Source: an uncultured Angelakisella sp. (GTDB lineage Bacteria > Bacillota > Clostridia > Oscillospirales > Ruminococcaceae). Taken from it: a stretch of 27,971 nt of DNA. Position 1 is the first letter of the stretch. Each line of letters opens with the position of its first letter. The stretch is from positions 1-27,971 of the forward strand of contig CAJUFK010000033.1 of NCBI GenBank assembly GCA_910585535.1, given 5' to 3'. The notes beneath the pieces were generated by a model. That model saw only the letters and a list, made by a program, of their open reading frames with translations. It made no database searches and was not told where the DNA came from. A program made the position numbers and the translations under genes. Shown piece after piece: positions 22,892-27,971 of this stretch.

Positions 22892-24049
22892 TTACCCTTT
22901 GGCAAGACTGGTATAGTAGCCCTGCATCCGGGCGGCGGTGTCTTTCATCATCTGTTCAGAGGTGTGGGCGTAGACATTAAGGGTGAAACTGGCGGTGGCG
23001 TGGCCCAGAAGGTCCTGGACGCTCTTTACATCCGCACCGCTGGCGATGGCTACCGTAGCCGCTGTGTGCCGGAGGTTGTGGGGCCTTGCGTCCGGCCTGC
23101 CGATGCTGGCGGCAATTTTCTTGAATCGCCGGTAGAAGGTGGGGACAGAGTAGGGGGTTCCCGCTTCATCGGTGAAAACCAGATCATCCAGGTTGCTCCA
23201 GGCCGGTCCAGCCCGCAGGCGGCGCTCCCGCTGCTTGGCCCGCTCCGCCTGGAGGTATTCAAAGGCGATGGGCGGCGGTTCAATGGTCCGGGGCTTCCCG
23301 CTTTTGGTGGTGGGTGCAATATAACGCCCCTTGCCCTTCTCCCGCTGAAGCTGCTGGCTGATGGTAAGCCGCCCCCGCTCAAAGTCCACCTGTTTCCAGC
23401 TTAGGCCCAAACACTCCCCCTCCCGTAGTCCTGCGAACAGACACAGGGCATAAGCGTTCCTCATAGGGCTGTCCTCAATAGCCGCCAGGAAAAGCGGGAT
23501 TTCCTTATCCGTCAGCGGGGCGATCTCGTGCCGCTCCACCTTTGGCAGCTCGGCAGCATCGCAGGGGTTAGCGGGGATGATGCCCTGCTTTACGGCCACG
23601 CTAAGGGCCTTGTGAAGGACAGCGGAGACATTCTTTACCGTTTTCCCGGAGATTCCCGCTTTGGTCATAGTGTTATAAAGCCGCTGAACGTGGGTCCCCT
23701 TGACTGCCTGCAACTCTATAGCCCCCATCACTGGGACGATATGATTTTTGATGATCCCATCATAGCTGCGGTAGGTCAGGGGCTTCACCTTCCCGGCGCA
23801 GAAGGTGGTCAGCCACTCCTCCATCCACTGGGAGACAGTGACCTTATTGGGGGTGATATAGGTCCCGTTGTCCAGGGCGGCCACCGCCTGGGCCAGCTTC
23901 TGGCGGGCCTCCTTCTGGGTGGCCCCGTAGACCGACCGCTGTATTTGCCTGCCGGTGCCAGGGTCCCGGCCTATGGTAAAGCGGGCCTCCCACCGGCCAT
24001 CAGGCCGTTGGCGGATGGTTCCGCCGCCTTTTGCACCTTTTCTGGGCAT
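22892..24049 (-). CDS. int: Tyrosine-type site-specific integrase
   Basis: Phage/Tn916-type tyrosine recombinase, 385 aa, full length. It has an N-terminal AP2-like arm-binding part (GGGTIRQRPDGRWEARFTIG), a SAM-like core-binding domain (about 72-165), and a catalytic domain with Arg209 (AGLREGE), Lys249 (TKSGKPR), His324/Arg327 (HNLRHT), His350 (LLGHA) and the nucleophile Tyr360 (NVYAHT). All six catalytic positions are present, so it should be active. The start ATG at 24049 has AGGAGG seven bases upstream; the same frame stays open to 24169 without a good start. It would catalyse integration at and excision from the tRNA-Ser site, together with the excisionase-like protein at 25163. Confidence 0.95.
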   Translation of the reverse strand: MPRKGAKGGGTIRQRPDGRWEARFTIGRDPGTGRQIQRSVYGATQKEARQKLAQAVAALDNGTYITPNKVTVSQWMEEWLTTFCAGKVKPLTYRSYDGIIKNHIVPVMGAIELQAVKGTHVQRLYNTMTKAGISGKTVKNVSAVLHKALSVAVKQGIIPANPCDAAELPKVERHEIAPLTDKEIPLFLAAIEDSPMRNAYALCLFAGLREGECLGLSWKQVDFERGRLTISQQLQREKGKGRYIAPTTKSGKPRTIEPPPIAFEYLQAERAKQRERRLRAGPAWSNLDDLVFTDEAGTPYSVPTFYRRFKKIAASIGRPDARPHNLRHTAATVAIASGADVKSVQDLLGHATASFTLNVYAHTSEQMMKDTAARMQGYYTSLAKG

Positions 24050-24207
24050 GGCTGGGCCTCCTTGTTGAAGAATGTTGAAGGACTTGTGTTTTGATATTCG
24101 GGTTTCATAACGATTTATTACGCTGTTGATGGGGTACGCATTTGAAGCGCACCCTTTATTCTTTTTCATGCTCGGAGTGAGGGGGTCTCTATTTTGGCGA
24201 CACCCTT
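24050..24207 (-). other. Spacer between repressor and integrase with two related imperfect hairpins
   Basis: This 158-bp stretch holds no clear gene. Two imperfect hairpins, each starting with GGGT and ending with ACCCC on the reverse strand, lie at 24183-24205 and 24132-24154, 51 bases apart. Both fall in the integrase reading frame, where they would read GCRQNRDP and GCASNAYP. Confidence 0.5.
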
Positions 24208-24831
24208 CTATTCTTCTTTCAGGGCTGCTCCATCGGGATGTGGAGCAGGGGTGTCTTGGCGGCGGTAGCGGGGGATTTCAGTCAATTCCTCTATACGTTT
24301 TACGGCCTCCTGCATTCCAACAAAGTTTAATTTGAAAAAAGCAGTATTCATTCGTGTATGAAACTCACCTTCTTCTATGCTTGCCATAAATTCAGCGTCT
24401 TCACGGGCCGTTTTTTCTCTAAATGGCGTATAAGCATCAAGAATTTTTTTCAATTCTTCATCAGTAATTGATGAATTTTTCTCTACCGCAATTAGCAAAT
24501 AGTCATCTTGATAGAAAATATCGCAGGAATCGCTCGACTGATGTTCAAGAAAAGGTTCAACCACCTTGAAAGGAATAAAGCAATTTCTGTAAATGTGAAC
24601 TCCATTTGAAAAGTGTATTTGAGATACTTCTGCGCTTCCACTGAGCAAATATTCAGCTGATATATCAAGAGCATCTGCAATACACAAAAGTTGTTCAATT
24701 CGGGGTTGGCGCTTGCCTGATTCGTACCGGCTGATAGCAGCTTTTGTAGAACCAACCGCCGTTGCTAATTCTTCTTGAGACATATTTTTTCCCTTCCGTG
24801 CAATCCTGATTCTGTCACCCATACTTTCCAT
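24208..24831 (-). CDS. XRE family repressor (phage CI-like)
   Basis: A 207-aa transcriptional regulator. The N-terminal HTH_3 domain is clear: GDRIRIARKGKNMSQEELAT, AVGSTKAAISRYESGKRQPR and LLCIADALDISAEYLLSG (residues about 5-64). The C-terminal 140 residues have no S24/LexA-type peptidase signature, so release from repression is not by RecA-driven self-cleavage of the usual kind. The ATG at 24831 has AGGAGG eight bases upstream. It is divergent to the Cro-like gene and likely controls both via the repeated sites at 24867-24947. The gene is much more AT-rich than its neighbours. Confidence 0.9.
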   Translation of the reverse strand: MESMGDRIRIARKGKNMSQEELATAVGSTKAAISRYESGKRQPRIEQLLCIADALDISAEYLLSGSAEVSQIHFSNGVHIYRNCFIPFKVVEPFLEHQSSDSCDIFYQDDYLLIAVEKNSSITDEELKKILDAYTPFREKTAREDAEFMASIEEGEFHTRMNTAFFKLNFVGMQEAVKRIEELTEIPRYRRQDTPAPHPDGAALKEE

Positions 24832-24852
24832 AGCACATACCTCCTAATGCAC

Positions 24853-24947
24853 AGTATACTTCAATGTTTCCAATATGTCAACATTTTTCCAAAAAAGTCT
24901 TGACATATAGTTGCCAATATGGTAATGTATGGTTACCATATTGAAAA
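24853..24947. promoter_or_regulatory. Divergent promoters and repeated operator motif of the lysogeny switch
   Basis: Reverse promoter: TTGACA (24881-24876), 17-base spacer, TATACT (24858-24853). Forward promoter: TTGACA (24900-24905) with TAATGT at 24923-24928, 17-base spacer, weaker -10. Three copies of a TTnCAATATG-type motif overlap them: TTTCCAATATGTCAA (24867-24881), TTGCCAATATGGTAA (24911-24925) and, inverted, TTACCATATTGAAAA (24933-24947). Confidence 0.8.
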
Positions 24948-24962
24948 TAGGAGGTGAAGAAA

Positions 24963-25160
24963 GTGACCATCAACACACAGCGCATCGAGGCCACGCTGGC
25001 AGAGCGGGGACTGACTAAAGCAGAATTTGCGGCCTGCTGCGGTATCTCTCGCCAGAATGTCAGCACCATCATCCGGCGTGGGACCTGCGAGCCAAAAACC
25101 GCCGGAAAGCTGGCGGCGGGGCTGGGGGTTCCTCTCTCGGAAATCATCAAGGAGGTGTAA
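24963..25160 (+). CDS. Cro-like small XRE protein
   Basis: A 65-aa helix-turn-helix protein (TINTQRIEATLAERGLTKAE, FAACCGISRQNVSTIIRRGT), made up of the DNA-binding domain alone. The GTG at 24963 lies 8 bases after AGGAGG (24949-24954); the earlier GTG at 24954 overlaps that ribosome binding site and is rejected. Its place opposite the XRE repressor fits a Cro-type early regulator. The next gene starts two bases after its stop. Confidence 0.85.
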   Translation: MTINTQRIEATLAERGLTKAEFAACCGISRQNVSTIIRRGTCEPKTAGKLAAGLGVPLSEIIKEV

Positions 25161-25162
25161 CA

Positions 25163-25348
25163 ATGGACCGTCTTACATACTCCCCCACCGAAGCGGCCCA
25201 GGTGCTGGGGGTATCCCGTCCCACCATTTACACACTAATAAAGCGGGCAGATTTTCCCGCTTTTAAGGTGGGGACAAGGACCCTGGTATCTGTGGAAGGG
25301 CTGCGGGAGTGGGTGAAGGCCCAGGCGGAAGGTGATGCCGTTGGTTGA
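25163..25348 (+). CDS. Excisionase-family HTH protein
   Basis: A 61-aa MerR/Xis-like DNA-binding protein (LTYSPTEAAQVLGVSRPTIY, TLIKRADFPAFKVGTRTLVS, then a C-terminal helix GLREWVKAQ). This is the compact 'excisionase family DNA-binding domain' seen in many integrative elements, where it may direct the integrase toward excision or act as a regulator. The ATG has AAGGAGG upstream and its end overlaps the next gene by 14 bases. Confidence 0.85.
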   Translation: MDRLTYSPTEAAQVLGVSRPTIYTLIKRADFPAFKVGTRTLVSVEGLREWVKAQAEGDAVG

Positions 25349-26679
25349 CAACGCTGTTTTCAATGAAGGGTTTACCTTTCTTACAAACCACGGAATGTCC
25401 CTGGATGAAATCCAGAAGCACCTAAGCGATGGGATTTCTGTGGAACAGCTTGTTTCCACCGCTCAAGACCTTGTTGCCAGAGGCGAGCCTATCACCACCC
25501 AGGAGATTGTTCCACGTCCCAAGCAGTTACAGACAATCTCCGCCCCAGACCTTCAGAAAGCTGTCCTCCCCCCGCTTCGGTTTCTCGTGGAGGATGTCCT
25601 GCCGGAGGGGACAAGCCTGATCAGCGCCGCCTCCAAAATCGGGAAAAGCTGGATGGTGCTGGATTTGGGCCTCTGTGTGGCGGCTGGTCTGCCCTTTATG
25701 GGCCACAAGACCAACCGGTGCGGCGTGCTTTACCTGGCTTTGGAGGACAGCCTGGGACGCCTCCAGGGCCGAATGAACAAGGTATTAGGCGGGAAGCCCC
25801 CGCCCCCTCAATTCCACTTTACCACCGAGGCTCCCAAGCTGGACAATGGCCTGTTGGAAACCCTTTCCGCCCACTTGGTGCAGCACCCGGAGACCAAGCT
25901 GCTGATTGTTGACACCCTCGGCTCCCAAGCTGGACAATGGCCTGTTGGAAACCCTTTCCGCCCACTTGGTGCAGCACCCGGAGACCAAGCTGCTGATTGT
26001 TGACACCCTCCAGAAGATACGGGGGCAGGCCCTTCCCAGAGAATCGGGATACGCCCAGGACTACCGGGAGATGGAAACGGTAAAGGAATTTATGGATGGC
26101 CGGGGGGTGTCCATCCTGTTTGTCCACCACAACCGGAAGATGCGGGACGATGACGACCCCTTCAACATGATCTCCGGCACCAACGGCATCATGGGGGCAT
26201 CTGACACCACCTGGGTCCTGATGAAGGATAAGCGTTCCGATGGTGAAGTTGTTCTGTATATCACCGGGCGGGACGTAGAACAAAGCGACACCGTGATACG
26301 CTTTAACAAGGACACCTGGAGATGGGAGGTAGTGGGTGAGGTTGCCCAACTGGCAGAGGAACGGGCAAGGGCGGCCTATGACCAAAGCCCTGTTGTCACC
26401 ACCATTAAAAAGCTGCTGGAGCAATCCCATAGCCACCGCTGGAGTGGCACAGCAAAGGAGTTGATGGAAGCAGGGAAGTACATCACAAAGACCTATCTGG
26501 CCCCGAATAGTCAAAAACTGGGTTATCTTATCCGTGACCTGGAAAAGCCGCTGTTTGAATATGATGGAATTATATATTCAGCGAAAAGCAACGGGACCGG
26601 TGGAAAGAAGCATGATTTCTACTATCAGAATTTAGACCAGTTTGAAGAAATCCCGGAACTGAAATGGACAGACATATAA
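25335..26679 (+). pseudogene. RepA-like AAA (RecA-fold) ATPase, frameshifted by a 91-bp duplication
   Basis: Element replication ATPase of the RepA/AAA_25 type (hexameric DnaB-like helicase or loader). The first segment reads through a helical N-terminus, Walker A AASKIGKSW (Lys104), LYLALEDSLGRLQGR, and Walker B KLLIVDTL (Asp193), then hits the duplicated 91 bp (25829-25919 repeated at 25920-26010). As 91 is not a multiple of three, the frame shifts and stops at 26003 after about 28 foreign residues. The correct frame resumes right after the repeat with QKIRGQALPRE, includes ILFVHHNRK and SGTNGIMGASD (sensor-like), and ends at 26679. Removing one copy restores a continuous 417-aa protein. 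Start: ATG 25335, or GTG 25332. No ribosome binding site supports a restart for the second part. An assembly error is possible. Confidence 0.9.
25829..26010 (+). repeat. Perfect 91-bp tandem direct duplication
   Basis: Bases 25829-25919 and 25920-26010 are identical over 91 positions and abut directly; the flanking bases (25828/25919 and 25920/26011) differ. The unit encodes the segment up to and including Walker B of the ATPase. Confidence 0.97.
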
Positions 26680-26681
26680 GC

Positions 26682-26752
26682 AAAAACCCGTTGACTTTGT
26701 TGCAACCCGTTGCAACGATGCCAACGGCTTACAACGAAATCAACGGGTTTTT
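26682..26752 (+). other. Inverted repeat enclosing phased CAAC motifs: candidate origin or terminator
   Basis: AAAAACCCGTTGA (26682-26694) pairs perfectly with TCAACGGGTTTTT (26740-26752). The 45-base interior has GTTGCAAC twice (26699-26706 and 26709-26716). CAAC occurs at 26703, 26713, 26722, 26732 and 26741, at 10, 9, 10 and 9 base steps. It starts 3 bases after the ATPase stop. It could be an iteron-type replication origin or a terminator for the operon's first part. Confidence 0.6.
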
Positions 26753-26982
26753 AGGGAGTATGTCTGCCACACCACAGGATGTCAGAGAGCAGGGGGGAGG
26801 GCGAAATGCACCCCCCCTGCGGATAACGAAATCCCCGGATTCCCAAAACGGGAACTTGCTCAAAATTGAGCGGGTTCAAAACGAGGGCAGCGAATGTTAA
26901 TGTTAAGATTCGGACTTTTCGCCATTTTTGATGGAAAGTACCGGCGGCCGCTCTCACCATCGACTTCTGAAAGGAGCAAGAG
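26753..26982 (+). other. Structured non-coding spacer
   Basis: No convincing gene. It contains a G-rich 9-bp stem (26789-26797 with 26812-26820, 14-base loop) and a small hairpin TTCCC-AAAAC-GGGAA (26840-26854), followed by an AT-richer part with TGTTAATGTTAAG, and the ribosome binding site AAAGGAG of the next gene. It adds to the structured region downstream of the ATPase. Confidence 0.5.
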
Positions 26983-27258
26983 ATGATCTATAAGCTGTTA
27001 CATACCGGCGCAGAGAACGGCGTCACCCTGCGGGACATGGAAACCCTTACCAAGCAGGACAGCAGGGCTATTCGGAAACAAATTGAAGCGGAACGCCGGG
27101 CGGGTGTCCCGATTCTGGCGGATAGCAAAAGCGGGTATTTCCTTCCTAACAGTGAGGGAGAAAAGGCCCGTTGTGTCAAGCAGATGCGGGGCCGAGCAAG
27201 GGAGATTTTACGGACTGCCGACGCCATAGAAGCGGGGGAGATTGCACAGAATGAGTAA
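26983..27258 (+). CDS. Small phage HTH/winged-helix-like protein
   Basis: A 91-aa protein beginning MIYKLLHTGAENGVTLRDME. It contains a probable helix-turn-helix or winged-helix start (GVTLRDMETLTKQDSRAIRK, then RAGVPILADSKSGYFLPN) of the sort that reads 'choose between alternatives by template'. The C-terminal part is a charged helix (KARCVKQMRGRAREILRTAD). The start has AAAGGAG seven bases upstream. Its end overlaps the next gene by 8 bases, so the three last genes of the window form an operon. I cannot assign a family with confidence; similar small HTH proteins are common in clostridial prophages. Confidence 0.8.
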   Translation: MIYKLLHTGAENGVTLRDMETLTKQDSRAIRKQIEAERRAGVPILADSKSGYFLPNSEGEKARCVKQMRGRAREILRTADAIEAGEIAQNE

Positions 27259-27553
27259 ATCACAGCAACGAAAGGGCCGGAGCGGGAAGCTGGAGCTTGT
27301 GCGGATACTTCAGCAGTACAACATCCCGGCAGAGCCTGGGCAGGGCAGCACCCCGGACGTTGTGGGGGTCCCAGGTATCCATCCAGAGGTAAAGCGGGTA
27401 GAGCGGCTGAACGTCCCGGAGGCAATGGCCCAAGCTGTCCGGGATGCCTCCCGCTTTGGGGACGGGATACCTACACTGTTCCACCGCCGCAACCGTTCCC
27501 CCTGGCTGGTGACAATGCAGCTGGAGGACTGGCTGAAGCTGTACCGAAAATAA
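27251..27553 (+). CDS. Holliday-junction-resolvase-like PD-(D/E)XK nuclease
   Basis: A 100-aa nuclease-fold protein of phage type. It starts with SKSQQRKGRSGKLELVRILQ, and the active-site pattern TPDVVGVPGIHPEVKRVERL gives the acidic residue of PD and the ExK pair of the (D/E)XK motif, as in Hjc/VRR-NUC-related phage resolvases. The C-terminus PTLFHRRNRSPWLVTMQLED is also characteristic of this prophage family. It would resolve recombination or replication junctions of element DNA. The frame opens with a TTG at 27242, but ATG 27251 is preceded by GGGGGAG and fits better. It overlaps the HTH gene by 8 bases. Confidence 0.85.
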   Translation: MSKSQQRKGRSGKLELVRILQQYNIPAEPGQGSTPDVVGVPGIHPEVKRVERLNVPEAMAQAVRDASRFGDGIPTLFHRRNRSPWLVTMQLEDWLKLYRK

Positions 27554-27583
27554 CCGGTTATTACCAAAGAAAGGGAGCTAATA

Positions 27584-27952
27584 ATGACACCCAAAAAGCA
27601 GAAAGCCCTGCTTGCGCTACTAACCCAGCCAACAAAGGAAAAGGCCGCTACCGCCGCCGGGATAACCTCCAAGACCCTGCGGGGGTATCTTGCAGAGGCA
27701 GACTTCCAGGCAGAATATAAAAGAGCCTTTTCCGGGCTTGTGGAGGATGCCACCAGACAGGCCCAGCAGGCCATTGCGCCCGCTTTGTCCACTCTGCGGG
27801 AAATCGTGGAGGATGGGGAAGAAAACGCTCAGGCCCGTATATACGCCGCCCGGAGCCTGCTGGAGTACAGCCTGAAGCTGACCGAATCCACGGATATTCT
27901 GAACCGCTTGGACGAGTTAGGGGCTGTTCACATAATGAAGAGTGTGTTATAA
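27584..27952 (+). CDS. HTH protein resembling a phage terminase small subunit
   Basis: A 122-aa protein with an N-terminal helix-turn-helix (KQKALLALLTQPTKEKAATA, AGITSKTLRGYLAEADFQAE) followed by helical segments (FSGLVEDATRQAQQAIAPAL, STLREIVEDGEENAQARIYA), a layout seen in clostridial prophage proteins related to terminase small subunits, which recognise packaging sites. The AAxAGIxxxTLRxYLxxxxFxxxY pattern supports this. The start has AAAGGGAG upstream. If correct, a large-subunit gene or, for a satellite, other packaging genes should follow beyond the window. A general DNA-binding role cannot be excluded. Confidence 0.7.
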   Translation: MTPKKQKALLALLTQPTKEKAATAAGITSKTLRGYLAEADFQAEYKRAFSGLVEDATRQAQQAIAPALSTLREIVEDGEENAQARIYAARSLLEYSLKLTESTDILNRLDELGAVHIMKSVL

Positions 27953-27971
27953 TGTAAAGCATGGAATTGAA

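Larger units (their letters stand above)
22804..27971. mobile_element. Integrative element (prophage or phage satellite) at tRNA-Ser, right end outside window
   Basis: All genes right of the tRNA are phage-like: a tyrosine integrase and an XRE repressor on the reverse strand, a divergent promoter region, then forward-strand Cro-like, excisionase-like, RepA-like ATPase, HTH protein, resolvase-like nuclease and terminase-small-subunit-like genes. No structural phage genes or conjugation genes are reached before the window ends, so prophage, satellite and other integrative element types remain open. The repressor region is visibly more AT-rich than the host genes. Confidence 0.85.

Noticed and set aside
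25906..25935. Possible TTG restart for the second half of the broken ATPase
   Set aside because: No Shine-Dalgarno sequence precedes it, and the resulting protein would lack Walker A, so an independent functional product is unlikely.
26664..26900. A 78-codon frame overlapping the end of the ATPase gene
   Set aside because: It has no ribosome binding site, runs through the inverted repeat and the G-rich hairpin, and its translation looks like non-coding sequence.
1..27971. CRISPR arrays, rRNA genes and insertion sequences
   Set aside because: I found no regularly spaced repeats of CRISPR type, no rRNA-like stretches and no transposase genes with terminal inverted repeats.

Overview
The window looks like chromosomal DNA from a GC-rich gut-type Clostridia (Oscillospiraceae/Ruminococcaceae-like Firmicutes). 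The reasons are the Gram-positive replicative polymerase PolC downstream of rseP-ispG, AGGAGG-type ribosome binding sites with many GTG/TTG starts, a BlaI/BlaR1 pair, DUF975 and DUF2089 proteins, and a low-GC-Firmicutes style tRNA-linked integrative element. The genus cannot be fixed from the sequence alone.

Left part (1-7799): a forward operon of membrane-protease, isoprenoid and replication genes: the 3' part of rseP, ispG, an unrecognised 139-aa protein, a GNAT acetyltransferase, a RibD/DHFR-like reductase and polC, tightly packed with two 4-nt stop/start overlaps and closed by a strong bidirectional terminator. Next comes a reverse-strand pair (RluA-type pseudouridine synthase plus an unknown membrane protein), divergent tRNA-Gly(CCC) and tRNA-Pro(GGG), a small helical protein, and the RNA ligase rtcB.

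Middle part (12155-21109): a DUF975 membrane protein with a Pro/Gln-rich tail, a small secreted protein, and a reverse operon blaI-blaR1-traX. Three BlaI-type dyads lie in front of this operon and may also touch the divergent EamA transporter. A DUF2089 regulator plus membrane partner, a ZIP metal transporter, an unknown membrane protein and a DUF1963 protein with a leucine-rich N-terminal part follow.

Right part (21134-27971): asnS and tRNA-Ser(GGA), then a mobile element that begins directly after the tRNA 3' end and runs off the window. It carries a tyrosine integrase and an XRE repressor on the reverse strand, and a divergent forward operon: Cro-like XRE, excisionase-like HTH, a RepA-like AAA ATPase, an HTH protein, a Holliday-junction-resolvase-like nuclease and a terminase-small-subunit-like protein. 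This is the lysogeny/replication layout of a prophage or phage satellite. Two observations stand out. The ATPase gene is broken by a perfect 91-bp tandem duplication across its Walker B region, which is exactly reversible. Directly downstream lies an inverted repeat enclosing CAAC motifs spaced 9-10 bases apart, a candidate replication origin or elaborate terminator.
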